A program made the translations under genes and the position numbers. Below the pieces are notes generated by a model, which saw nothing but the letters and a program-made list of their open reading frames with translations, was not told the DNA's origin and did not search any database. Shown piece by piece: positions 16,702 to 24,862 of a stretch of 33,443 bases of DNA (positions are counted from its first letter, which is position 1; every line of letters begins with the position of its first letter). The DNA comes from an uncultured Bacteroidales bacterium (lineage in GTDB: Bacteria; Bacteroidota; Bacteroidia; Bacteroidales; UBA932), in the NCBI GenBank assembly GCA_900546395.1, contig URDD01000021.1, positions 1 to 33,443 on the forward strand. The letters run 5' to 3'.

Positions 16702-18027
16702 CTATCTCCGTCTCATTCCACGGGCCATGTTCTGGAAACCTCCGGTCATGACAGTCTTCATAACCTTGCGGGTATCCTCAAACTGCTTCAGCAGCCTGTT
16801 TACTTCTGCTATCGAAGTACCGCTGCCTGCTGCTATACGCTTGCGGCGGCTACCGTTTATAATTTCAGGTTTTTCTCTCTCCTCAGGAGTCATGGAAAGG
16901 ATAATTGCCTCTACACCCTTGAATGCACTGTTGTCGATATCTACATTTTTCAGAGCCTTACCCATTCCAGGTATCATGGATGCCAGATCCTTGATGTTAC
17001 CCATCTTCTTCACCTGCTGTATCTGATCGTAGAAGTCACTGATAGTAAACTGGTTCTTGGCAAGTTTCTTTTTCAACTGGCGTGCCTGCTCTTCATCAAA
17101 CTGCTCCTGTGCTTTCTCAACGAGGGTAACCACGTCACCCATTCCGAGGATTCTGTCAGCAATACGCTTAGGATGGAAAACATCCAGGGCTTCCATCTTT
17201 TCTCCGGTACTTACAAACTTGATCGGCTTTCCTACAACTGCCTTTATCGAGAGGGCGGCACCACCGCGTGTATCACCGTCCATCTTGGTAAGCACGACTC
17301 CATCGAAATCAAGACGGTCATTAAATGCTTTTGCTGTCTCTACCGCATCCTGACCAGTCATCGCGTCAACTACGAAAAGAGTCTCGGTAGGGCTTACAGC
17401 ATCTCTGACAGCTGCGATTTCATCCATCAGCTCCTGATCTACTGCAAGACGTCCAGCAGTATCTATTATTACTACTGAATAGCCTTCTTTCTTTGCAAAA
17501 GCCACTGCATTCTTCGCTATAGCGACAGGATCTTTCACTCCAGGTTCTGTATAGACAGGAACACCTACCTGATCGGCAAGAACTTTCAACTGGTCGATAG
17601 CGGCAGGACGGAATGTATCACAGGCGGCAACCAGGACCTTCATTCCCCTTTTGCTCTTTATATTCAAAGCAAGTTTTCCTGTAAAAGTCGTCTTACCTGA
17701 ACCGTTCAGACCCGCCACAAGCACAATACCGGGCTGGCCCTTGATGTTGATGTCACTGGAATTGCTTCCCATGAGAGCGGCAAGCTCATCATGGACAATC
17801 TTTACCATCATCTGCTCAGGCTTTACCGCCGTAAGAACATCCTGTCCCATAGCCTTCTGCTTCACGTCATCACAGAACTGCTTTGCAATCTTGTAGCTTA
17901 CGTCTGCGTCCAAGAGGGCACGCCTGATATCCTTGAGGGTCTCGGCAACATTGATTTCCGTAATCTTTCCCTCTCCTTTAAGCATCTTGAACGAGCGTTC
18001 AAGCCTGTCAACTAAATTTTCAAACAT
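16702..18027 (-). CDS. ffh: Signal recognition particle protein Ffh
   Basis: A 441-residue SRP54 GTPase that binds signal sequences of nascent membrane proteins together with 4.5S RNA and docks on FtsY. The N domain is residues 1 to about 90. The G domain has the P-loop GLNGSGKTT at 106-114, then DTAGRL and TKMDGD. The C-terminal M domain is methionine-rich and ends MARGMRRR. The length is normal. No 4.5S RNA gene is seen nearby. It lies between lysA and nadE, 30 bases after the lysA stop. Confidence 0.97.
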   Translation of the reverse strand: MFENLVDRLERSFKMLKGEGKITEINVAETLKDIRRALLDADVSYKIAKQFCDDVKQKAMGQDVLTAVKPEQMMVKIVHDELAALMGSNSSDINIKGQPGIVLVAGLNGSGKTTFTGKLALNIKSKRGMKVLVAACDTFRPAAIDQLKVLADQVGVPVYTEPGVKDPVAIAKNAVAFAKKEGYSVVIIDTAGRLAVDQELMDEIAAVRDAVSPTETLFVVDAMTGQDAVETAKAFNDRLDFDGVVLTKMDGDTRGGAALSIKAVVGKPIKFVSTGEKMEALDVFHPKRIADRILGMGDVVTLVEKAQEQFDEEQARQLKKKLAKNQFTISDFYDQIQQVKKMGNIKDLASMIPGMGKALKNVDIDNSAFKGVEAIILSMTPEEREKPEIINGSRRKRIAAGSGTSIAEVNRLLKQFEDTRKVMKTVMTGGFQNMARGMRRR

Positions 18028-18057
18028 ATTATTATAATTTTCTGATTTTTACATATA

Positions 18058-19275
18058 TCACTTGTCTGCAGGATTGAAATAATCAATCATTTCCGGAGCA
18101 CTTTCCAGATCATCTGAATAAACTGCCGTAGCAAAATCCCTCAAATTATACCTGCTCGCCATTACCTGACCGTAAGCTCCCGCACTCCTGACAGCCATAA
18201 TGTCCCCTCTTACACTGAACGGCAGCATTCTGCCCTGTCCCCATACGTCACTTGATTCACATACAGGTCCGACCACATCATAGACCTGTCCCTCCGGAAA
18301 TGACGGCCTGAGGCTGGCTGAAAGATTCTCTATCTTATGATATGAGCCGTACAATGCCGGACGTATCAAGTCATTCATTCCGGCATCCAATATAAGAAAA
18401 GTCTTCGTTTCTCCGATTTTAACAAACAGGACTCTGGAAACAAGCGTCCCACACTGCGCCACAACAGCTCTTCCAGGCTCAATGTGCAGATGCTGTCCGG
18501 GGCGTCTCGGATAATTGGAAACAATAGCCTTGAACCACTTGTCAAAGTCGGGTATGCTATTTTCATCAGGTTCCTCATAATCGACTCCCAAGCCTCCGCC
18601 AAAATCCACATTTTTTATTTCAAGTCCGGTGTTTTCAAAATAAGTGACTATTTCATTGACTCTCCTTGCCTCCAGACTGAACACATCGGATACTTCCGTA
18701 ATCTGCGACCCTATATGAAAATGAAGCCCTGTAAAATTAATATTATTGCAACGCCCTATCATCTCCGTCAAATCATTGAACTCGTGGGAAGATATGCCGA
18801 ACTTGTTCTCTGAAAGACCTGTCGTCACATATTTATGGGTATGTGCATCTATATCAGGATTAATCCTTGCAGAAACATTAGCCTTCAGACCTAAAGCCCC
18901 CGCCATAGCATCAATCACAAACATCTCCTGCAGAGACTCGCAGTTAAATGACGATATTCCGGCTTTCAATGCTGAATATATTTCCCTGTCACTCTTTCCC
19001 ACACCGGCAAAAACCGTATTATCAGGTCCGAAACCGCATTCTATTGCATAAAGGACTTCATTCCCGCTTACACAGTCCGCACCAAGTCCACTGGAGGATA
19101 TATATTCCATTATTCTCCTGTCAACATTGGCCTTTACCGCATAATGGACGTTGATATCATACTTGGAAGACAACGACACTATTCTATCTACGGTAGCTGC
19201 AAGCAGTTCCATATCATAGAAGTAAAATGGAGTTCTGATCCGTTCCAGTATTTCCACAGTCGTTTTTTCAAGCAT
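18058..19275 (-). CDS. lysA: Diaminopimelate decarboxylase
   Basis: A 405-residue PLP enzyme of the alanine-racemase fold that decarboxylates meso-diaminopimelate to lysine. The PLP lysine is in HYAVKANVD near residue 49, HFHIGSQI follows in the barrel, and the substrate-binding GPVCESSDVWG is in the C-terminal domain. CESSDV favours diaminopimelate over ornithine/arginine or carboxynorspermidine decarboxylases. It heads the lysA-ffh-nadE group and diverges from the deoxyhypusine synthase-like gene, with 137 bases between the two ATGs. Its likely -7 box is at 19313-19320. Confidence 0.92.
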   Translation of the reverse strand: MLEKTTVEILERIRTPFYFYDMELLAATVDRIVSLSSKYDINVHYAVKANVDRRIMEYISSSGLGADCVSGNEVLYAIECGFGPDNTVFAGVGKSDREIYSALKAGISSFNCESLQEMFVIDAMAGALGLKANVSARINPDIDAHTHKYVTTGLSENKFGISSHEFNDLTEMIGRCNNINFTGLHFHIGSQITEVSDVFSLEARRVNEIVTYFENTGLEIKNVDFGGGLGVDYEEPDENSIPDFDKWFKAIVSNYPRRPGQHLHIEPGRAVVAQCGTLVSRVLFVKIGETKTFLILDAGMNDLIRPALYGSYHKIENLSASLRPSFPEGQVYDVVGPVCESSDVWGQGRMLPFSVRGDIMAVRSAGAYGQVMASRYNLRDFATAVYSDDLESAPEMIDYFNPADK

Positions 19276-19309
19276 AATCAGCGATTTCCTTAAATAAAAT
19301 GCAAAACGA

Positions 19310-19341
19310 TTGCAAAAATAGGGAAAAAATCGCTAATTTCG
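19310..19341. promoter_or_regulatory. Overlapping divergent promoters for lysA and the DHS-like gene
   Basis: On the minus strand, TATTTTTG (19313-19320) matches TAnnTTTG and is 38 bases before the lysA ATG. On the plus strand, TTG at 19310-19312 and TAATTTCG at 19334-19341 form a plausible -33/-7 pair with a 21-base spacer for the DHS-like gene; its -7 box departs from consensus at one of the key bases. Confidence 0.45.
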
Positions 19342-19412
19342 CGCTTTGAAGTTTGACAAACTCAAATTTCAGTCATTTATTTCTACAAAACAATAAAACT
19401 GATGGTTTGAAA

Positions 19413-20387
19413 ATGGAAAAAGGACCTATTTCACAATTCATTACACATCATTATCGTCATTTCAACTCTGCTTCTCTGGTAGATGCAGCCAAAGCTTATG
19501 ACGAGCACATGAAAAAAGGCGGCAAGATGATGCTGGCCATGGCAGGAGCGATGAGTACTGCCGAACTCGGACTCTCTCTCGCAGAGATGATCCGCCAGGA
19601 CAAGATTCAGATAGTTTCATGCTCTGCAAACAACCTTGAGGAAGACATAATGAACCTGGTTGCCCACTCTCACTACTATAGAGTACCTGGCTACAGAGAT
19701 TTGACTCCTGCACAGGAAAAAGAGCTCCTTGACAACCATATGAACCGTGTTACAGACACATGTATTCCTGAAGAGGAAGCATTCCGCCGTCTTGAGCACC
19801 ACCTCGTTGCAGTATGGAAAGAAATGCAGGCTACCGGAGAAAGACTCCTTCCTTACGAAGTAATGTACAAACTCCTCCGCAGCGGTGTTCTTGAGCAGTA
19901 CTATGAGATCGATCCTAAGGACAGTTGGGTACTGGCTGCATGTGAAAAGAACATTCCTATCGTTGTTCCTGCATGGGAAGACAGCACTACAGGAAACATC
20001 TTTACTGCACACTGTATCAAGGGCGAACTTGACCCTCACATCATCAAGGGTGGTATCGAGACCATGATGTTCCTGACTGACTGGTACAAGCACAACTCTG
20101 GCGGAGAAGGCGTAGGCTTCTTCCAGATCGGAGGAGGTACAGCAGGTGACTTCCCTATCTGCGTTGTTCCTATGATGGAGCAGGATTTAGGATGGACAGG
20201 TACTCCACTCTGGAAATATTTCTGCCAGATTTCAGACAGTACTACATCATACGGATCTTACTCAGGAGCCGTTCCTAACGAAAAGATCACATGGGGCAAA
20301 CTTGATGTGGATACTCCTCGTTTCATCGTAGAGTCAGATGCCACTATCGTTGCACCTCTGATGTTTGCATACATTCTCGGCTGGTAA
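19413..20387 (+). CDS. Deoxyhypusine synthase-family protein (bacterial DHS homologue)
   Basis: A 324-residue member of the deoxyhypusine synthase family. The ATG at 19413 is chosen over an upstream start at 19353 because homology begins at MEKGPISQFITHHYRHFNS. The catalytic lysine that forms the imine with the aminobutyl group in eukaryotic DHS is conserved as Lys296 in NEKITWGKLDVD. Probable NAD-binding segments SCSANNLEEDI and GGGTAGDFPI are present. Eukaryotes and archaea use DHS to modify eIF5A; bacteria lack eIF5A, so the substrate must differ. A polyamine reaction, such as transfer of an aminobutyl group from spermidine to another amine, is a reasonable guess. It diverges from lysA and is followed by its own terminator. 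Confidence 0.88.
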   Translation: MEKGPISQFITHHYRHFNSASLVDAAKAYDEHMKKGGKMMLAMAGAMSTAELGLSLAEMIRQDKIQIVSCSANNLEEDIMNLVAHSHYYRVPGYRDLTPAQEKELLDNHMNRVTDTCIPEEEAFRRLEHHLVAVWKEMQATGERLLPYEVMYKLLRSGVLEQYYEIDPKDSWVLAACEKNIPIVVPAWEDSTTGNIFTAHCIKGELDPHIIKGGIETMMFLTDWYKHNSGGEGVGFFQIGGGTAGDFPICVVPMMEQDLGWTGTPLWKYFCQISDSTTSYGSYSGAVPNEKITWGKLDVDTPRFIVESDATIVAPLMFAYILGW

Positions 20388-20415
20388 GCTTATACCGAAA
20401 GGAATGCACATATTG

Positions 20416-20450
20416 AGCGGGGAAGCAGAATAAGCTGCCCCGCTTCTTTA
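20416..20450 (+). terminator. Terminator after the DHS-like gene
   Basis: AGCGGGG (20416-20422) pairs with CCCCGCT (20438-20444), with an inner CAG/CTG helix and an AAG bulge, followed by TCTTTA. It lies 29 bases after the stop, so the downstream regulator gene is probably not strongly cotranscribed. Confidence 0.7.
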
Positions 20451-20477
20451 AATAAAGATTTTTAACCGACTTGTATT

Positions 20478-21641
20478 GTGCCTGAACTTTTTGACACGCC
20501 GTTTTTTCAGTGGCAAGCACTTGTTATTTCAGCCACATTGGCAATGATTCTTCTTCTGATCAGAGTGCCAAAGACAGAGTATGCAAAAAAACTCACGAAA
20601 TCAAAAAACACGATAGCAGTGAACTATCTGGTCTCTTCTGCCGTGTTCTGCTATACTCTTTATAATATTTCCGACACCCTTCTTTACGAGGAATTTTCCG
20701 CGCTGACAATGCTGATTGTAGTCGCATTTTCATCTATAATCATATCTTACTCCCTGATAAACCTTCTTTCCCATAAAGATCAAGACTCGGGCAGATATAC
20801 ATTGAGTATTTTCCTTGTTGCAGCAGCAAGCCTGATACTCATTGAGTCGTTTTTTTCAGGAAATACAAGACTGCACAGTATTACACTCTATATAAGCATA
20901 GCACTCTTTGCAATACAAAGTTGCTTCCTCATCATATTATTTGACAAGAATTACAAAAAGGCCCTTGAACTGCTTGAAAAATACTATGACGAGGATGAAG
21001 AGCATAAGATCAAATGGATAAGGTTCTGCTACATACTGACTATGCTCACAGATATGTTTATGCTGGTCTACATATTTTTCCCGGGAAAACTATTGAGAAT
21101 GTACTTGTTCTGCTATATTCTATATATGATATACTTTGCCAGCAACTTCATTTCTTTCATCGGAAGCCACAAACTGCTTCTTGATGCTGTAGGGCACTTT
21201 GCAATATCAGAACAAAGTGCAATATTCAGCAGAAAAAAACGCAAAAACAGGGAAAAGAAGGAAAACAAGAAGGAGAATAATGATAATTTCAAGGAACTTG
21301 ATTCCGCTCTTGAAAAATGGATACAGGAAAAAAAGTACAGGGAATACGATAAAAGCCGCGAAGAAACGGCACAGGAACTTGGCACTACCAAAGAAATGCT
21401 TCAAATGTATTTCACTGAAAAAATAGGCATGGATTTCAGGAGCTGGCGTACGGAATTAAGAATTAAAGACGCTAAAGCTCTTCTGCTGCAGAAAAAGGAA
21501 TATTCTATAAATTTCATTGGAGAAACAGTCGGATTCAGCGACAGGTCCAACTTTCACCGACAGTTTACCAAATCGGTAGGCTGCTCTCCTAAAGAGTGGA
21601 GGGAATCAGACGGCCACCCTGTATTAGACCAAGATAAATAA
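20478..21641 (+). CDS. Membrane-bound AraC-family transcriptional regulator
   Basis: A 387-residue protein with about seven hydrophobic segments (roughly 12-29, 46-63, 74-97, 107-126, 133-155, 181-201 and 207-229), a Lys-rich linker (about 252-270), and a C-terminal AraC-type DNA-binding domain with two helix-turn-helix segments (about 293-330 and 343-372, the second ending FHRQFTKSVGCSPKEWR). Such 7TM-AraC fusions occur in Bacteroidota and are thought to sense a signal at the membrane; ligand and targets are unknown. The start is a GTG at 20478; the next in-frame ATG, at 20544, would lose the first helix. The 3' end overlaps the convergent lipoprotein gene by 53 bases. Confidence 0.85.
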   Translation: MPELFDTPFFQWQALVISATLAMILLLIRVPKTEYAKKLTKSKNTIAVNYLVSSAVFCYTLYNISDTLLYEEFSALTMLIVVAFSSIIISYSLINLLSHKDQDSGRYTLSIFLVAAASLILIESFFSGNTRLHSITLYISIALFAIQSCFLIILFDKNYKKALELLEKYYDEDEEHKIKWIRFCYILTMLTDMFMLVYIFFPGKLLRMYLFCYILYMIYFASNFISFIGSHKLLLDAVGHFAISEQSAIFSRKKRKNREKKENKKENNDNFKELDSALEKWIQEKKYREYDKSREETAQELGTTKEMLQMYFTEKIGMDFRSWRTELRIKDAKALLLQKKEYSINFIGETVGFSDRSNFHRQFTKSVGCSPKEWRESDGHPVLDQDK

Positions 21642-22068
21642 TCTGGTTTTCAACCTTATATTCATTTGAAGGCCCGACTCCAGGCGTAAGATAATATTCT
21701 ATGGAACCATCTGTGTAGGTGCTGGCCCCTAAAGCAGTTAACCTTAAAAAAGGTGCCATTGCTGACACTTCTATGGTAAATGTTCCGTCTTCCTCGTCAG
21801 TTTCAGTTTTTTCAACATGGATAGGACTTAAACTGGCCCTATCCTTGAAGACTTCGAGTATAATCCCAATTTCCCTGCCGGATATCGGCAAATTTGTATC
21901 TTTATCATATACAAAACCTGATATTTCCACCTCAATGGGATATCGCAATTCCACATCTGACATTTCATAGTAAGAATCCCTGGCACAGGAAATAACGGAA
22001 AAATATGCTGCCATCAAAACAACGGCAACACATAGAAATTTCTTCAAATTATTGTAAATAAGTATCAT
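21589..22068 (-). CDS. Lipoprotein with a carboxypeptidase-regulatory-like Ig fold
   Basis: A 159-residue protein with a lipoprotein signal ending FSVISC (Cys28). The mature part begins with VEISGFVYDKDTNLPISGREIGI, typical of the carboxypeptidase-regulatory-like (Ig-like) beta-sandwich with its G-x-V-x-D-x-x-x-x-x-P-I-x-G pattern. Such domains are common in surface lipoproteins of Bacteroidota, and no specific function can be given. The last 53 bases overlap the end of the AraC gene on the opposite strand. A -7 box is upstream at 22108-22115, together with a 12-base inverted repeat at 22122-22184. Confidence 0.75.
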   Translation of the reverse strand: MILIYNNLKKFLCVAVVLMAAYFSVISCARDSYYEMSDVELRYPIEVEISGFVYDKDTNLPISGREIGIILEVFKDRASLSPIHVEKTETDEEDGTFTIEVSAMAPFLRLTALGASTYTDGSIEYYLTPGVGPSNEYKVENQIIYLGLIQGGRLIPSTL

Positions 22069-22107
22069 CCGGCAAAATTTTTTACCGGTTCAGGAAGTAC
22101 ACGCCTG

Positions 22108-22115
22108 CAAAGATA
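22108..22115 (-). promoter_or_regulatory. Candidate -7 box for the Ig-fold lipoprotein gene
   Basis: The minus strand reads TATCTTTG, an exact TAnnTTTG match, 40 bases upstream of the ATG at 22068. TGTG near 22135-22138 may serve as a weak -33 element. Confidence 0.5.
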
Positions 22116-22121
22116 GTAAAA

Positions 22122-22184
22122 ATATGATATATTACACAGTCTTCTTAATTCAAGGGAAAAGTCAGACTATGCAATATATCATAT
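22122..22184. repeat. 12-base perfect inverted repeat upstream of the lipoprotein gene
   Basis: ATATGATATATT (22122-22133) and AATATATCATAT (22173-22184) are exact reverse complements separated by 39 bases. The nearer arm falls between the expected -33 and -7 positions of the lipoprotein promoter. No T-run follows and the arms are AT-only apart from one base pair, so a protein-binding site is more likely than a terminator. Confidence 0.6.
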
Positions 22185-22208
22185 AAAGACTTCAAATAAA
22201 AGTAAAGA

Positions 22209-23717
22209 TTACTGATGCGCCGGACGCAGAAGGTCAAGAACAGTCTTTACCGGATTGAATGTCTCGGAAGGAACTTCTACAAAAAGCGTATTCCAGTCAC
22301 TCATAGAGCCGTTCCACAGTCCCGGCAGCTCAAGAGCCTTAAGTTCACGGCCCTGATAACTCTTTGAGCTAATAAAGCCGGCATCCTGATCGACAAATTT
22401 ATGAAGATCAAAACTTCTGCCCTTGTAATCATGCAGACAGCATACAATATCGACAGGATTGAAGTGAGTAGCCTCTGAGAGTGCCTTACGCGCCTTTTCG
22501 TCAGCCATATTTATCTGTACACCTTCCAGAATCTGTAATGAAGTAGCACCGTCCCTGCCTTTTACAATAAACGGACCTCCTCCTGGCTCACCTTCATTCT
22601 TAACCATACCACAAACTCTGACAGGTCTGTCAAGTTTCCTGCGCAGCAAGTCTGCCCTTGCCATGGCTCCAGACACCTCCGGCAAAGAAATGCACAGTTC
22701 TTTCTCAAGAAAACATGCAGCTTCATCACACACGGCCTGGCACTTAGAATCGGATGGATCATCAAAAGCATCGAGTCTGCGCAAAAGCCCATGTATCCTG
22801 TCTCTCAGTTCCAGACATTTGCCCATAAGAGCTTTTTTATAATCTGCAGTTATTTTAAGAAGACGCTCATTTGCCACATTATCAATATTCTTTATCGAAA
22901 CCAGTTCCTCCTTCAATTCATTCAGATTATTGATAAGAGCACCGTGACCGGCCGGTCTGAAAAGAAGGGAATCAGCCTCAGTTCTGAAAGGGAGGTTTTC
23001 AACATCAACCGCTATTGTATCCGTAGCCTTGTCCTGGTAAGTAAAAACAATATTGTACTTTACGCCGAAACGCTTTTCATACTCATCCTTTACTGATAAA
23101 AGGACATCCTCAAAAAGATGACGGTGCTCAGGAGATATGGTTACGACAATATTTGCAGTTCCGTCATCATTACGCATATATTCCTGTGCTTCTATCAAAT
23201 GCTCTTCAAAAGCAGTACGCACCTCTCCTGAGTCATACCTGTGAAACTTTATGACACCCTTTGGTTTTGCGCCATATGCCAGAGGCTCCTGCTCCAGAGT
23301 TTTTGAAAGCACAGATTCCATATATGCCCTGCCACAAGAAACCGGAGGGAAAATACCAGAATCATAAAATGCGAACTTCTCAATATTATCAACAAACTTT
23401 CCAGCAGGAGAATCAGAAACCAAATCCTCACCTGCGCGCAATTTATCCAGCCCTGAGAACAAATCCTTGAACATGCGTGAAGCTGCTCCTGATGCCGGCA
23501 CAAATTTGCATTTTCCTTCTATTGATGCTGAATCATAATATGCAACAGCCTTGCTGACAGCATCCGCATCCATGACAACAATACCGTTTCCGGGCGTGGC
23601 AGGAGCACAAATCTTCATCCAGGGAAACCCCTTTTTAAAGCGTTCTATCTGCCTGTCAACGGCAGCGACAGATGAACCTCTTGATTCAATCTGCCTAACA
23701 TCGTCTTCATTGAACAT
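22209..23717 (-). CDS. DUF4301-family protein
   Basis: A 502-residue soluble protein that I assign to DUF4301, a Bacteroidota family of unknown function. KFVPASGAASRMFKDL at about residues 71-86 resembles the N-terminal nucleotide-binding loop of sugar-phosphate nucleotidyltransferases. A second conserved-looking block is RVCGMVKNEGEPGGGPFIVKGRDG near residues 366-390. It follows pdxB on the minus strand after a 74-base gap, so cotranscription with recF-DUF721-pdxB is possible. Its leader contains three tandem TGTTTA hexamers (23740-23757). No enzymatic activity is claimed. Confidence 0.8.
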   Translation of the reverse strand: MFNEDDVRQIESRGSSVAAVDRQIERFKKGFPWMKICAPATPGNGIVVMDADAVSKAVAYYDSASIEGKCKFVPASGAASRMFKDLFSGLDKLRAGEDLVSDSPAGKFVDNIEKFAFYDSGIFPPVSCGRAYMESVLSKTLEQEPLAYGAKPKGVIKFHRYDSGEVRTAFEEHLIEAQEYMRNDDGTANIVVTISPEHRHLFEDVLLSVKDEYEKRFGVKYNIVFTYQDKATDTIAVDVENLPFRTEADSLLFRPAGHGALINNLNELKEELVSIKNIDNVANERLLKITADYKKALMGKCLELRDRIHGLLRRLDAFDDPSDSKCQAVCDEAACFLEKELCISLPEVSGAMARADLLRRKLDRPVRVCGMVKNEGEPGGGPFIVKGRDGATSLQILEGVQINMADEKARKALSEATHFNPVDIVCCLHDYKGRSFDLHKFVDQDAGFISSKSYQGRELKALELPGLWNGSMSDWNTLFVEVPSETFNPVKTVLDLLRPAHQ

Positions 23718-23739
23718 ATTTAAAGTATTTAATGTTATT

Positions 23740-23757
23740 TGTTTATGTTTATGTTTA
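23740..23757. repeat. Three tandem TGTTTA hexamers
   Basis: Three exact copies of TGTTTA lie head to tail in the 74-base gap before the DUF4301 ATG, 23 bases upstream of it, so they are probably in the 5' leader or spacer of that gene. Confidence 0.6.
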
Positions 23758-23791
23758 TTGGAAACTGTTTTTCACTATTGGTCCAGCTGTT

Positions 23792-24838
23792 TCAGTCAAT
23801 ATATATTTCCCTTCTGTACTTATATTCGGAGCGCAAACTTTCAAATTTGTCAGGCTGCATCCTGAACATGAAGTCATCTGTAAAAATAGGATAGTTGTAT
23901 TGAAGCAACGAGGTCACCTCTCCCTGGTTCATCCCTTTAAAGTCAAGCTTTACAGGCTCATGCTCAGGCACATCAACAGGAGGATAAAAATCATATAGGC
24001 TCTCGAAGCCGAAATGCCTTGCCACAGCGCGCACGGCAGAGGCTGTACCGTTCTGCTTGCCCTGATAAGAATATCCGGCAATATGCGGAGTCGCAATATC
24101 AACCATTTCAAGCAAATCCGCATCCACATCAGGCTCATTGTTCCATGTATCGATAATTACAGCCCCTAATTTCGGTATAGCCTCCTTCAGGGCATCATCC
24201 ACGACTACCTCTCCTCTTGAAGCATTTATAAAGAAAGCACCGGGGCGCATCATTGCAAAGAAATGACTGTCAGCCATACATCTTGTAGTATCATCCAGAG
24301 GTGTATGCATCGTAACTATCTGTGAGTTAGTAAGCAGATAATCCAAATCACAGAATTTATCTTTGCCTTCCTTTGCAGCCCGAGGAGGATCACAAAGTAA
24401 AACATTGAATCCCAAATATTCTGCCATATGCTCTACTTTCTTTCCTACATTTCCTACACCTATTATACCCATAGTCGCCCCATCAAGCTTGACGGCTTTA
24501 CGGGATGCGACTCCGTAAAGTGCAGAAAAGACATACTGCATTACACCTCCGGAATTGCACCCTTCCGCATTGTGGACTTCAATATTGTGGGTATTGCAAA
24601 AATCAAAATCAATATGATCAGTGCCTATAGTTGCCGTAGCAATCATGCTGACACGCGATCCTCCCAATAAAGACTCATTGCACCTGGTCCTTGTCCTTAT
24701 TACAAGGGCGTCCGCACCCATGACATCCTCCTTACAAATATCCTTTCCATCTATATAAGCTACATCTGCATACGGTTCAAACACACCTTCAAGAAAAGGT
24801 ATGTTCTTGTCCGCTACTATTTTTATTCTTTTTTCCAT
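23792..24838 (-). CDS. pdxB: 4-phosphoerythronate dehydrogenase
   Basis: A 348-residue NAD-dependent D-2-hydroxyacid dehydrogenase-fold enzyme of the DXP-dependent pyridoxal 5'-phosphate pathway, oxidising 4-phospho-D-erythronate. The start KIVADKNIPF is PdxB-typical, ATIGTDHID follows, the nucleotide-binding motif GIIGVGNVGKKV is near residue 127, and the catalytic Arg, Glu and His are in NASRGEVV, NEPDVD and TPHIAGYS. The C-terminal PdxB-specific dimerisation region is present. No other B6 biosynthesis gene is in the window. It lies downstream of the DUF721 gene by 24 bases and is probably cotranscribed with recF. Confidence 0.94.
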   Translation of the reverse strand: MEKRIKIVADKNIPFLEGVFEPYADVAYIDGKDICKEDVMGADALVIRTRTRCNESLLGGSRVSMIATATIGTDHIDFDFCNTHNIEVHNAEGCNSGGVMQYVFSALYGVASRKAVKLDGATMGIIGVGNVGKKVEHMAEYLGFNVLLCDPPRAAKEGKDKFCDLDYLLTNSQIVTMHTPLDDTTRCMADSHFFAMMRPGAFFINASRGEVVVDDALKEAIPKLGAVIIDTWNNEPDVDADLLEMVDIATPHIAGYSYQGKQNGTASAVRAVARHFGFESLYDFYPPVDVPEHEPVKLDFKGMNQGEVTSLLQYNYPIFTDDFMFRMQPDKFESLRSEYKYRREIYID

Positions 24839-24862
24839 ATATGCGTAAATATAACAACTAAT

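Noticed and set aside
18058..19275. lysA as carboxynorspermidine or arginine decarboxylase paired with the DHS-like gene
   Set aside because: GPVCESSDVWG and the overall pattern fit diaminopimelate decarboxylase better.
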